Source of the DNA: Bostrychus sinensis
Taxonomy: Eukaryota > Chordata > Actinopteri > Gobiiformes > Eleotridae
DNA length: 64,000 nucleotides
NCBI GenBank assembly: GCA_020698575.1
Contig: CM036250.1
Location: 28,409,500-28,473,499 of the forward strand
Direction: 5' to 3'
The number at the start of each line of letters is the position of its first letter. Position 1 is the stretch's first letter. Shown here piece by piece: positions 1 to 10,320 of this stretch. Position numbers and translations under genes: made by a program. The notes under the pieces were generated by a model. It had not been told where the DNA came from. It saw only the letters and a list, made by a program, of their open reading frames with translations, and did not search any database.

Positions 1-2
1 CC

Positions 3-3000
3 TACAGTGACCTCCGGGCTGCGCTCTTGGCCAAGTTCGACATCTCCCCGGAGACCTATAGGCAGCAGTTTCGGTCCAGTGCTGTACCACCTGGTGAGAA
101 CCCAACAGAGACCTATCATTGTCTGAAGGGCCTCTACCGCCGTTGGATCCGGCCTGAGCAGCACTCCAAGGAGGAGATAGGTGAGGCCATTATCCTGGAA
201 CAGCTGCTGCGTGTGCTTCCCTCTGAGGCACGAACGTGGGTAAAGGAGCATGAGCCCACAAACGGACAAGCCGCTGCCAAGCTTGCTCTTCAGTACCTCA
301 ATGCCCGAAGAGGAGGCCCAGCAGCGTACCATGGTGGCCCGGGACGACAGTCCACAACGCAGCCCAGGCCAGCAGCCAGGTCTCACCAAGAGCCCTCAGG
401 AAACCTAGTGCCTGCACCAAACCAGCGAGGCATGGGTAAGGAGCTTATCTGTTTTTATTGCCAGCAGCCAGGCCACAAAGCATCTCTGTGCCCCATCCGC
501 AAAGCTAAACTTACGGGTGCCTGTTACACTCCCCGTGCAGAGGACACAAGCTATACAGGGAAGCGCCAGCGTTTTAAAAATGTTACCATCAATGGCCAAC
601 CTGTGACTGCTATGGTGGACTCTGGGAGCTTTACGTCACTGGTTCGGAGGGACCTGGTGCCAGTGGAAGTCATAGATTATGGCCAACAGCAGGACCTTTT
701 ATGTGTACATGGGGACAAGCATTCCTATCCTACTGCAGATTTGACAGTAGTTGTTAATGAACAGTCATATTTGTTAACTGTGGGGGTAGTGGAGAAATTA
801 CCTGTGGCAGCCATTTTGGGCTGGGACTTGCCTGTACTATTGGACGTGCTGCTGGAATATGGGGAAATGGGCAGGGACTGTGGGAAGGATGTGGCCTGTC
901 CGGTAACCACTCGGGCCCAGGCCAAAGCTGGTGGTCAGGCCTGCTCAGCTCGAAATAGTGGGCCGAGTGAAGCTGACACTCAGGGGTCCATAGAGCTGGA
1001 TCCTGGTGGCGACCCCTTTGCCGCCCTGGATAGTGAACTGTTTGAGGGTGGCACAAAGGGGCCACGAAAATCTCGCCGCCAGCGCCGTTTTGAAAAGGCA
1101 CTGAAATTGGAAGAGCCCGAGGGTAAAGTGACTGGTATCAAGGACTTGTGGGAGGTGCCGAAGGACATTGGGGCTTTGCAAAGGGCAGATGGGACTCTCA
1201 AGCCGTTGTTTGCTAAAGTGGTTGCAGGGTTGGAAATGTCAAAAGGGTACAAAGAGTCTTTTGTTGTGGAAAACAATGTTTTGTATGCTGTATCAAATGA
1301 CGCTAAGCGCCTTGTGGTACCTGAACCCTGTCGGCAGCTAGTCATGCACCTGGCACACACCTTGCCTTGGGCAGGACATTTGGGCCGCAACAAAACATAC
1401 ATGCGCATTAGCTCCAGATTTTACTGGCCCTCTATGTATGTTGATGTACAGACATATTGTAACACCTGCCCCACGTGCCAGAGAACATGTTATCTGAGGA
1501 AATCAGATCGGGCCTACCTTCAACCTCTGCCGATTATTTCCACCCCATTTCAACGGATAGCTATGGACATTGTCGGCCCATTAGTAAAGAGCAGTCGGGG
1601 TCACCAGTATATTCTAGTCATTTGTGATTATGCTACACGGTTCCCTGAGGCCTTCCCTTTGCATACTGTCACTGCACCTGCTGTACTGCGTTGTCTTGTC
1701 CAGTTGTTTTCCAGGGTTGGGATCCCGGACGAGATCGTGACAGACCAGGGCACCAACTTCACCTCCCGGCTTATGCAGCTCTTCCACCGCCAGCTGGGGA
1801 TTTCGGCAATTAAGACCACACCATACCATCCCCAGACAGATGGCTTGGTTGAGCGCTTCAACCAAACACTCAAGAAGATGCTGCGCAAGTTTGTGGAGGA
1901 CACTGGCCGAGACTGGGACCGGTGGCTGCCATTCCTTCTGTTCGCCTACCAGGAGGTTCCTCAGGCTTCCACTGGTTTCTCCCCGTTCGAGCTCCTGTAT
2001 GGCTGGGAGGTCCAGGGCCCACTGGACTTGTTGCGGAAGACCTGGGAGGTGCCTTCACCATCATCCAGTGACCGGGGCGTGGTCCAGTATGTGCTCGAGA
2101 TGCGGGAACGTTTGGCGAGGTACCGGGAGGAGGCTGAACTCAACCTGCGGGAAGCCCAGCAGATCCAGAAGACGTGGTACGACCGCCAAGCCAGACACCG
2201 GGTGTTCCAGCCTGGCCAAAAGGTCATGTTACTCCTGCCATCCTCCAACTGCAAGCTGCTGGGCCCTGTGACCTACGAGATCCACTTGCCGGACAAGAAG
2301 AGGCAGAAGCAAACCTACCACATCAACCTTCTGAAGGAATGGAAGGAGGCCCCAATCCAGGTCCCTATGATGTCCTTACTGGTGACGAAGGTGGATGTAG
2401 AAGAGGAGGAGGTCAGCTTAGAAGACCTCACTAACACCACCGCTCCTGCACTGGACCACCTCGCCCCAGACCAGTCGACGCAGCTCTGCCAGATGTTCCA
2501 GACCGTCTCCAGCTTGTTTACCGCTAACCCAGGGAGGACTGCCTTGGTTGAGCACGTCATCAGGCTCAAAGATGGACAACCCATCCGTCAGCGGTCCTAC
2601 CGAGTGCCCCAACATCTGGTTGCAGAACTCCTGAAAGAGGTGGAAGAGATGCAGCGCCTGGGGGTGATCGAGCCATCCAAGTCCGAGTGGTGCAGTCCAG
2701 TGGTCATTGTGGTCAAGAAGGATGGCTCCCTCCGCATCTGCATCGACTTCAGAAAGCTCAACGCCATCTCTGCGTTTGACGCCTACCCAATGCCCCGAAT
2801 TGATGACCTACTGGAGAAGATTGGCCGGGCCAGGTTCATCACCACCCTCGACCTCTGCAAGGGCTACTGGCAGGTGCCCCTGGAGTTGTCCAGCCGCCCT
2901 TACACCGCTTTCCAAACCCCTGCTGGACTCTTCCAGTTTACTGTGATGCCCTTTGGTCTCCATGGAGCACCCGCCACCTTCCAGAGGCTGATGGACCAGG

Positions 3001-3884
3001 TTCTGCGGGGATGTGAGGACTGCAGTGCGGCCTACTTGGATGATGTGGTCATCTATAGTGACACTTGGGAGGAGCACCTATGCCACCTGGAACGGGTCCT
3101 TGGCAAGATCCAACAGGCAGGACTGACACTGAATCCGGCCAAGTGTCAGTGGGCCAAGGAAGAAGCACAGTACCTGGGCTACCAGCTGGGACGAGGCGAG
3201 GTCCGACCACAAGTGAACAAGGTGGAGGCCATTCGCAACTGCCCTCGGCCCCGAACCAAGAAGGAGGTGAGGTCCTTCCTGGGGCTGGCCGGCTGGTACA
3301 GGAGATTTGTTCCGCAGTTTGCGAGCATTGCAGCTCCGCTTACAGCCCTGACAGCGAAGGACCAGAGGAATCCTGTGGTCTGGACTGAAGACTGCGAGAG
3401 CGCCTTCAGGACCTTGAAAATCTGCCTGTGTTCTGCGCCAGTGCTGAGAAGTCCAGATTTCAGCAAGAGGTTCCTCGTTCAGACCGATGCCTCTGCTGTC
3501 GGACTTGGTGCAGTCCTGGCCCAAGGTGACCCTGGGGAGGAAGGCCCTGTCCTGTACCTGAGTCGGAAGCTGTTGCCACGTGAGACCAGGTACTCCACGG
3601 TGGAGAAGGAGGGCCTGGCCATAAAGTGGGCCCTGGAGAGCTTAAAATACTACCTGCTGGGGAGGGAGTTCGACCTGGAGACTGACCACCGTGCTCTAAC
3701 CTGGATCAACTCCATGAAGGACAGCAACTGCCGCCTCACTCGCTGGTACCTCTCCCTCCAGCCGTTCCAGTTCATGGTTCGCCATCGAGCTGGAAGGACC
3801 AATGTTGTGGCAGACTTCCTCTCCAGGTTGCCGCACCTCGTCAACCTCAGAGAGGAGGGGGGTGATGTGACGGAGCGCCCCTAA
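3..3884 (+). CDS. Gmr1-type Ty3/gypsy retrotransposon gag-pol polyprotein, 5' end outside the window
   Basis: Self-replication polyprotein of an LTR retrotransposon. The frame is open from the first complete codon (position 3) to TAA at 3882-3884, 1293 residues in this window. Position 27 is a TTG inside the open frame, so the real start lies upstream. Domains by residue from position 3: capsid segment 1-100 resembling a SCAN domain (YRRWIRPEQHSKEEI, then LEQLLRVLP); CCHC knuckle 150-163 (nt 450-491); aspartic protease DSG at 206; integrase zinc finger H452, H459, C489, C492; integrase core D522, D581, E617 (35 residues between the last two); GPY/F-like module near 754; reverse transcriptase with D950 and YLDD 1011-1014; RNase H with D1162, E1203, D1228, D1271. 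Integrase precedes reverse transcriptase, as known for Gmr1-like elements. No stop or frameshift separates gag from pol. The GPY/F module looks shortened. Family assignment is firm; activity is unknown. Confidence 0.95.
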   Translation, partial: YSDLRAALLAKFDISPETYRQQFRSSAVPPGENPTETYHCLKGLYRRWIRPEQHSKEEIGEAIILEQLLRVLPSEARTWVKEHEPTNGQAAAKLALQYLNARRGGPAAYHGGPGRQSTTQPRPAARSHQEPSGNLVPAPNQRGMGKELICFYCQQPGHKASLCPIRKAKLTGACYTPRAEDTSYTGKRQRFKNVTINGQPVTAMVDSGSFTSLVRRDLVPVEVIDYGQQQDLLCVHGDKHSYPTADLTVVVNEQSYLLTVGVVEKLPVAAILGWDLPVLLDVLLEYGEMGRDCGKDVACPVTTRAQAKAGGQACSARNSGPSEADTQGSIELDPGGDPFAALDSELFEGGTKGPRKSRRQRRFEKALKLEEPEGKVTGIKDLWEVPKDIGALQRADGTLKPLFAKVVAGLEMSKGYKESFVVENNVLYAVSNDAKRLVVPEPCRQLVMHLAHTLPWAGHLGRNKTYMRISSRFYWPSMYVDVQTYCNTCPTCQRTCYLRKSDRAYLQPLPIISTPFQRIAMDIVGPLVKSSRGHQYILVICDYATRFPEAFPLHTVTAPAVLRCLVQLFSRVGIPDEIVTDQGTNFTSRLMQLFHRQLGISAIKTTPYHPQTDGLVERFNQTLKKMLRKFVEDTGRDWDRWLPFLLFAYQEVPQASTGFSPFELLYGWEVQGPLDLLRKTWEVPSPSSSDRGVVQYVLEMRERLARYREEAELNLREAQQIQKTWYDRQARHRVFQPGQKVMLLLPSSNCKLLGPVTYEIHLPDKKRQKQTYHINLLKEWKEAPIQVPMMSLLVTKVDVEEEEVSLEDLTNTTAPALDHLAPDQSTQLCQMFQTVSSLFTANPGRTALVEHVIRLKDGQPIRQRSYRVPQHLVAELLKEVEEMQRLGVIEPSKSEWCSPVVIVVKKDGSLRICIDFRKLNAISAFDAYPMPRIDDLLEKIGRARFITTLDLCKGYWQVPLELSSRPYTAFQTPAGLFQFTVMPFGLHGAPATFQRLMDQVLRGCEDCSAAYLDDVVIYSDTWEEHLCHLERVLGKIQQAGLTLNPAKCQWAKEEAQYLGYQLGRGEVRPQVNKVEAIRNCPRPRTKKEVRSFLGLAGWYRRFVPQFASIAAPLTALTAKDQRNPVVWTEDCESAFRTLKICLCSAPVLRSPDFSKRFLVQTDASAVGLGAVLAQGDPGEEGPVLYLSRKLLPRETRYSTVEKEGLAIKWALESLKYYLLGREFDLETDHRALTWINSMKDSNCRLTRWYLSLQPFQFMVRHRAGRTNVVADFLSRLPHLVNLREEGGDVTERP
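3849..3862 (+). other. Polypurine tract of the retrotransposon
   Basis: A 14-base all-purine run (AGAGAGGAGGGGGG) lies directly before TGATGTGACGG. In LTR elements the plus-strand primer is a purine run immediately upstream of the 3' LTR, and position and composition both fit. It overlaps the last codons of the polyprotein, so the gag-pol stop codon lies about 20 bases inside the LTR. Confidence 0.75.
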
Positions 3885-4270
3885 CCCCGTCACTCAACAG
3901 GCCTCCCTGCGCCTTTTCTTCTCCCGTTCTGGGCCCACGGGAGATGCAGGCGCTGGGAGCGGATACTACGTGGCACTTTGGCCGTGGGGCTAAGCGCGCA
4001 CAAACCTTTTTACTCACGTGCGCGTGCTACCGTTTTTAACATTTGGACTTCATCACAAAATAAACATTTATATTCCCGGCTTCCCCGTTTGGAGTGCGTT
4101 CGAGGGTGCACACTCGACGCCTCTACTCCCGCACAGAAACACACACTCACACATGCCTGTGGACAAGCGCGCCCTAACATAGACCGCGTGGTACTCACCA
4201 CTGAACTGGGATGCTCTCACTCGTCCCATCCTTCTACTGAGGTGCCAACCAGAAGCGCTTCCTGCCTGCA

Positions 4271-4526
4271 CCATAAATAGCGCATCCCGGCGCGCTTCTG
4301 GTGGTCATATGACTTAAGGGACGGGCTCATTGTATTTTATATATATATGCGGACGTAGATGTGTCTGAAGCGCAGAAAAGACAATTTCTGTAGTTGTAAT
4401 TGTTGGATCATATTTGGGTAAAGTTTTCTTTGGGGACAAGGGGAATAATACTTCTTAAAACCCAAAAAAAACCCATGTCCAATTTGAATGGTTTCCCCAA
4501 GGGAGGGGCTAAGGGGGTATTTAAAG
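4271..4526 (+). promoter_or_regulatory. Candidate LTR core promoter elements
   Basis: Three TATA-like motifs are visible: CCATAAATAG at 4271-4280, an alternating TA run at 4335-4349 and TATTTAAAG at 4518-4526. Any could position an LTR transcription start, since the polyadenylation signal lies downstream of all three. Which one is used cannot be decided from sequence. Confidence 0.3.
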
Positions 4527-4739
4527 GGCCTTTTCTCCCCCTCAGAGGGTGGAGAGTGGTAACGCTGAAGGTGACTGTCTGGCTCTGGCTGTGAGTTCTT
4601 TGTGTTTGGTTTTTGGCATTGTTTTTGTTTGTTTTGTTTTTTTTGTTTTTGTTTTTGTATATACCTATTTTTGGATATGTTTTTTCACTGTACATATTCT
4701 GGAACTTTTGACAATATTTCACTTTTGGGAAGGTGGTGC

Positions 4740-4745
4740 AATAAA
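4740..4745 (+). terminator. LTR polyadenylation signal AATAAA
   Basis: AATAAA lies about 70 bases before the proposed LTR end, followed by an A-run and a T-rich stretch. This is the expected place for the R/U5 polyadenylation signal of an LTR retrotransposon. Confidence 0.6.
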
Positions 4746-4818
4746 ATGAAAAAAAACATTTGAAGACTGAGCCATCATTCATTTTTTTCCAGTCCTTTTA
4801 ACTGAACCCCGACATGTG

Positions 4819-5224
4819 GTAACACAGGTATCGTAACACAGGTGTGGTAACACAGGTATCGTAACACAGGTGTGGTAACACAGGTGTGGTAACACAGGTA
4901 TCGTAACACAGGTGTGGTAACACAGGTGTGGTAACACAGGTATCGTAACACAGGTGTGGTAACACAGGTATCGTAACACAGGTGTGGTAACACAGGTGTG
5001 GTAACACAGGTGTGATAACACAGGTATTGTAACACAGGTGTGGTAACACAGGTATTGTAACACAGGTGTGGTAACACAGGTATCGTAACACAGGTGTGGT
5101 AACACAGGTATCGTAACACAGGTGTGGTAACACAGGTGTGGTAACACAGGTATGGTAACACAGGTATCGTAACACAGGCGTGGTAACACAGGTGTCGTAA
5201 CACAGGTGTGGTAACACAGGTGTG
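4819..5224. repeat. 14-bp minisatellite, 29 copies
   Basis: There are exactly 29 consecutive 14-bp units with consensus GTAACACAGGTGTG or GTAACACAGGTATC, plus a 5-base start of a thirtieth. The two unit types alternate irregularly; a few units carry single changes (for example at 5015, 5141, 5169 and 5183). The unit has no stop codon in any reverse frame, so three long overlapping reverse ORFs appear; these are artefacts. Confidence 0.97.
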
Positions 5225-5229
5225 GTAAC

Positions 5230-7211
5230 CAGATAAAACATGTCGCCACACTTTCTATCTGGGACTATTGTGCAGAAGTAGCCACAGTTTGACTTAGAAG
5301 TGCAGCACTCAGATGGTTTTCACCGCAGAATGTGAAATTAGAGGTTTTTTTTTACAAAACAGTCAAAGATACAACTATAAATAGTGAGATGTATCGCTAA
5401 AGCCACGTCTGTATAGCTAATCAGCTAAAAAAAATTGATTTAGGGCTGGGTTACTCTTTAACGTTATATTAAACTCCATAGTAATAGTATAAGATTTTTT
5501 GTATTATTTATATTTATTTGTACATTTTTCCATACAAGCAGTGGATGTTAGTTTATCCTACAACAGAACAGTTTAATGCCTCTGTATTCCTCAGCCATGT
5601 AGGTACACGCGTTATGTTTTATTCATGCAGTAGTTTCTTTAATTTCACCATGTTCTCCAACACTTCATTTTAAGATGAAGACCATTCTATAAACTAATCA
5701 TATTGTAGCTAATGCAACTAATATGGCTAACCACAGACCCTACTGTCTTAATGCTGTCTTATTTTATGCTGCAGAAACAGGACAAAGCAGAGCAAGCATT
5801 ATTTACATTATTGAAATGTGAGGCACTAAGCTAATATTGCTAGCTTTGCCAGTCTGACTAGACAGTAGCCTGTTTTTTTTTTTTACTTCTTTATAAATGA
5901 GTTAATTACTATTATGTGAGGTAAAGTATCTCATCTAAGAAGTCAGAATGACTAGGTAGAGTGTCTTGATTTATGCAGTGAAGACATTTCCTTTGTAGTA
6001 GTGTTTTTATTGTGCTGTTTGTCACTTGTGTACTGGTTCTATGGTCTCGGCTCATGTCTGTGTGTTTCTAGGCCTGACTGAGGAGGTCTTGGCACAGTGC
6101 TGTGTAATTTTCTATCTATAACCCTGCGCTCTTAGGAAACATTAGGATTGCCAGTGGATGTTTTTCTTGACATGTAAATGCGCTCGCACTCACAATACAC
6201 CACACGCAAAGCCAAAACACTTTCTGAGTATCATAAAAAGAACAATTATATATAGATGCCCTAGATCTAGAATATTTCCCATGGCTATATGCAGCTTTGC
6301 TTAAGTTTTTTCAATTATGTCCCATTCACCGGTAAAACAAGCAATTTTAACTTCTTCTTTTATAAATGTCTGATTTGATTGCTACCACATAGCATAACAG
6401 AATTACATAATAATTACAGTTTAAAAAAAACAAAAAAACAACAACAGTCAGTGTTTTTTGTAATGTTTTTATAGAAATTTATGGAGAAAAACATGAAATA
6501 GTTGAATAGAGGGAAGTTGTATAGTTGGGGGTGCACATATGATTTTCAGAAATTTAAAGGGGCTCTTTTGACTTGGGGAATGGCGGCAATATACTATTCT
6601 AGCCACATGGAGTCACAAGCCTGTGTTTTTGTTGTGCCAGTTCTAATCCTGAATAAATAAATAAGCCGACAGGAAAGAAGGCACTATAATATAATGTTCC
6701 ATTTTCCTTTATTATGAATACATACGTACATGTACGTTACTGGAAGAGAGTAATAGGGTGATTTGAGTAAACATTTTACTTTTCTTACTAGATTTTCAAG
6801 ACAAGAAAGTGTGTTGTTTTTTCCGTAATTGTCAACACCTAAGACCGAAAGTGCAGTTTGTAGTTTGACATCTCTTGCTTTTAAAGTGCAGGTGAACAGA
6901 TATAGAAGCTCTATATGGGACTGTCTAAGAAACAAGGTAATACTGCATTAGCTGTTAATTTAAAAAACATTCTAATAATGAGGAAAATATTTAGCATTTT
7001 ATGTTTACGGGAACAAATAAAGGAAATAAAAGTGAATTTTTTTTAAATTGTATTTTAGTTGAAGTTGCACAGTAAACTTTGGTAACTCCCATGGTTACTG
7101 AAAGCAATTCAACATCAAATGTATGCCCCTGCAAACCCATGAAATTTGAAGTTTAACCTTCATAGGCTTCCGTAGTTTGTGAACTTTAAGTTTGTTGTAA
7201 AGTACATTCCT
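5230..7211. other. Non-coding AT-rich stretch, nothing recognised
   Basis: There is no coding signal, RNA gene or repeat boundary I can support. Short A and T runs are the only structure. Confidence 0.5.
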
Positions 7212-7342
7212 TCATTCATCTTCTGCTTATTCCAGTTAGGGCTTGCAGGTTCTGGATCTGGAACTATGGGCCTTAGGCGGGGTGCTCCCTGGACCGTGGC
7301 CAGTTAGTCACAGGGTTGACACAGAGAGATAACACGGAGAGG
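7212..7342 (-). repeat. 3' part of a common fish interspersed repeat
   Basis: Read on the minus strand it has the layout of a widespread fish repeat tail: a GTGTCAACCCTGTGACTAAC-like start, a diverged 'gataggctccag' core, then an 'agaatgaatga' end. The same tail appears on the plus strand at 8757-8826 and 29281-29398. Confidence 0.55.
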
Positions 7343-7743
7343 ATATGCAGAGAGTTTGTGTGACTGGCTGGCTGTATGTAGGAAAATGCTCCTCGTTTCT
7401 TTAAAATTGGAGGAAACCTTGACCTCCTCATTTCACCCTCTGCATGCTGCAGTCACATGCCTGGTGCTCTTTCTGACCTCTAGAGCCTATAAAATGTGCT
7501 CCGGGATGTCTCAGTCTGTGTGTCACATGTGTTTGCTCATGAATACTGCAGAAACATAGACCAAGGCCTAATAAACAGAGGGGAGTCTTCTGTTTGTGCT
7601 CGCCCTCCAGCTGGGTTTGATAAACACCAGTCGAGACTGATATTGAAGCTGAAATATATGACATGGAGAAGATATTAGCTGCAGGTCATTTCAGGATATT
7701 TCTGGTAAAAGAGTATGGAATGTAGCTAAAATAAAAACAGTGG

Positions 7744-7911
7744 TGGCTATTCACACCCAGGCTTTGAAGACAAACGCATGTATTGTATACAGCAATAAAC
7801 ATGTAGCCATTTAAATCTCTTTCATAATGGCTATTCACACCCAAGCTTTGAAGGCAGATAGTTCTATTTATAAACAGCAACAAACATGTAGCCATTTAAA
7901 ACCCTTTTATA
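7744..7911. repeat. 84-bp tandem duplication, two copies
   Basis: The unit starting TGGCTATTCACACCCA occurs at 7744-7827 and again at 7828-7911. The copies share most positions, including AACATGTAGCCATTTAAA, and have diverged in the middle. Confidence 0.85.
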
Positions 7912-8104
7912 CAGTATGTGTACAAACAATGGTATTTACAACAAACAACAATTTGACTCTTACATCCATTTTACTATTTACGTACATTTCTGATGAAAGA
8001 ATGCAGAGTGTATCTACAATAAAATCACGGTTGCTATTTTTATCTTTGTACTTACAACCAGGAACAAACAGCTATTTATACAAAGTAGTATATAAACGAA
8101 GCGT

Positions 8105-8225
8105 AAAGCAAGGAGACTGTGGGCTCAATCCTTGAGTTAGCCAACACACAGTGGGGTGTCCTTGTCCTCCCTGTGTTACCGTGGATTCTCTGGGTACTCC
8201 GGCTTAATCCCACCGTGCATTTTTG
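8105..8225 (+). repeat. Diverged SINE-like fragment
   Basis: The segment resembles the middle part of the SINE at 13645-13903 (a 'tcctccctgtgttac...ggattctctgggtactccggcttaatccca' pattern). No clean ends remain. Confidence 0.35.
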
Positions 8226-8740
8226 CATTTTGTATTAACATATTGCATAGAAATGTTTTTATGCTAAAAGCTTGTACAAAACAACAGTGAAGCAGCAGCA
8301 GTGTGCATTACTCTCACGTTAACATCAGCCAAGACACAAATATCTTTTAGTTTCGGTCATCTCTGCCTCTAAAGGCCAGTTCTATTATAATTTATACCGT
8401 ATGGGGCCTGTTAAAAGATGCTAAGCAGAGCATGTGGCTAATTAGCATACAGTACATAAACAAAGTACGTCAAGTTAGCGCTGCAGGCTGCACTACGCTG
8501 TTTGTTTTGGCCAAACTGCTGCCCCATTACAGAGAAGGCATTACAGAGACAAAAAGTCTTCTTTCTTTGTTATTATTAGTGTTTTTAGTGTCTACAGAGT
8601 CTTCGCAGTCAGTATTTAAGCTGCTCTAGGCGCTAGCAGTAGCATTAGCCACAAAACCGTGAACAGCTGCAGCTTTGGGAGGACGCTATTTCCACTGAAG
8701 TTATTAAAGATAGAGCCTCATTTGACATAGTCCAAAATTA
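8225..8740 (+). mobile_element. Decayed copy of a shared non-autonomous element core
   Basis: This core recurs at 31080-31410, 40150-40640 and, inverted, at 44040-44290 and 61300-61620. Markers are GTACAAAACAACAG, GGCTAATTAGCATAC, GGCCAAACTGCTGCC, TTTAAGCTGCTCTAGG and ATTAGCCACAA. The terminal repeats seen on other copies are missing here. Confidence 0.6.
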
Positions 8741-8756
8741 AAAGCATTCCTAATAG

Positions 8757-8826
8757 TTACTGGGATAGGCTCCAGTACCCTTCAACCTTTAACGTGAATA
8801 AGCAGCAGTATATGAATGAATAAATG
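8757..8826 (+). repeat. Fish repeat tail fragment
   Basis: TTACTGGGATAGGCTCCAGT followed by a 'gaataagcagcagtat-gaatgaa' end. It matches 29335-29398 and the reverse complement of 7212-7342. Confidence 0.6.
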
Positions 8827-10079
8827 TCTTAATATCTGCTAAGCGTTGCCTGTCATTGCTACAATGATGAGGAATACTGTGAAGATGTTTTTTTTTTGTG
8901 CTAAAACCATTAACATGTTTATATAACACTAGAAAAATTGTAATATTGCCGTGTGACTTAAAATGGTGAGTCTGCATGCTCTCTCCCTGTTTTTGCTGCT
9001 TTATGGATTCACAAAAGGTCTGGCCTAAACGTTACAATTTAGTTTGTGAAAGTGCTGCTGCCTTTCATGGCTTTATATGAGCCATAACAACTTTTACTAT
9101 GGCAAAGTGGGCAATGGCAAGTCTTACTGTTGTTGCAAACAAGTTATTGGATATTGCATGCTTTTTTATCGTGCACCCCTAAAGTACTAAGTAGAGTTAT
9201 AGCTGATGACCAGTACTTTTTGTATTTGATTTTTGTGGTTTCATTTGCACTAAGGGTAGCTCTTCACCCCGAACAGTGTGTAAAAATAAATCACAATAGG
9301 CCTGTTTTTCTTCTCTGACTGTCAGTTTCCAGTCATGGTCGACAAATGTGGGATATGTGGTGTATTATATAAAAAAGCATGTTGGGAATGGCCAGTGTAG
9401 ACTGAAACCCAATGGTATGATTTCATAGCTCACTGAAATTCAATCAAAACCGGTCAGAAATTCCACCAAAGTCTGTATAAATAAACACAAAGCCTCTCAG
9501 GAAAGAGACGTCTGGTGCTGTGTTCTGAAAATGCAGACTTTATGATTAATAGATGAAGTTTATATCATAACAACAGTTAAGACACTTCGAGACCAGTGTT
9601 CTCGTGAGAATCAACCCTGCTTGCTCTAGCAGTCAGCTTGGTTACACGCAAGTAAACAGATGCATTAGTCCAACTATGGGAGTAGGTGCATGTAAATGGA
9701 TTACTTTGATTGGGGGTGGGGCATTAGTTTAAATTTCTCTTCTCTTTCTCAGAAAAAAGGATTCGAATAATGTGGTTTATTGTTCATTGCAGAATGCATA
9801 GAACTTGCTCAGATTGAGATGTGGCACAGGGGTCTTAGCATGCTCCAGAGACAGACAGTGAAGCAGGGTAACACTTACTGAAAAAAGTCTTTTGTTGAAC
9901 CAACTTAATTGAATTGCTCCAATTGGTAACACGTTTGAATTCAATTCAAATTAACATTAAAGGTTTTGTCAAAGTGACCTTTTTCATCAGATTTAATTGA
10001 AATATTAATTTGATTCAAATTATTAAGCTACTTTGTAATTTTTTAAAAATAAAAATCAATTAACCATGATGCTAGTGAA
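8827..10079. other. Non-coding stretch, nothing recognised
   Basis: AT-rich with short open frames only. No repeat ends or coding features are supported. Confidence 0.4.
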
Positions 10080-10320
10080 CAACACTCATCTTTTTAAGAT
10101 AAAAAAGACTGTATTTTAATGCACTCACTCCCATCATTGAATGAGCATTGGTTGAAAACTTTACTTCTTTGAATTACACTTTAGTAAACATTGCATTTCT
10201 GCTGTAACAGTAAACACAGATTTATCAATATTTAAAAATAGTATGAAGAAGTTTGCTAAATTTAAATGAAAAACCTTTCAGCTGTACTTAAGCTACAATA
10301 TATATAAACATGGCCCACTC
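10080..10320 (+). mobile_element. Fragment of the 24.4-kb inverted-repeat element family
   Basis: It aligns with 24540-24850. Shared markers include AATGCACTCACTCCCATCAT with one change, TTACTTCTTTGAA and the CATTGC...GCTGTAA block. No termini are found on this copy. Confidence 0.55.

Larger units (their letters stand above)
3863..4814 (+). repeat. Probable 3' LTR of the Gmr1-type element
   Basis: It starts TG just after the polypurine tract and provisionally ends CA at 4813-4814 (AACCCCGACA), about 952 bp. It contains TATA-like sequences and an AATAAA signal in the expected order. The terminal inverted repeat is weak, and the 5' LTR that would fix the limits is outside the window. The start could be 3866 (TGTGACGG), and the 3' limit is the less certain end. 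Confidence 0.6.

Noticed and set aside
754..1408. Long minus-strand ORFs under gag-pol
   Set aside because: Antisense shadows of a GC-rich coding region; none shows a family motif.
27..3884. Endogenous retrovirus with an envelope gene
   Set aside because: No env frame lies between RNase H and the LTR; the polypurine tract follows immediately, and the integrase-first order marks a Gmr1-type retrotransposon.
4819..5224. CRISPR array
   Set aside because: The repeats are contiguous 14-bp units with no unique spacers, in a eukaryotic genome.
4775..5251. Three overlapping minus-strand ORFs of about 150 codons rich in CVTTPVLP-type units
   Set aside because: They are the 14-bp minisatellite read in all three frames. 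The unit has no stop codon and its length is not a multiple of three, so every frame stays open.
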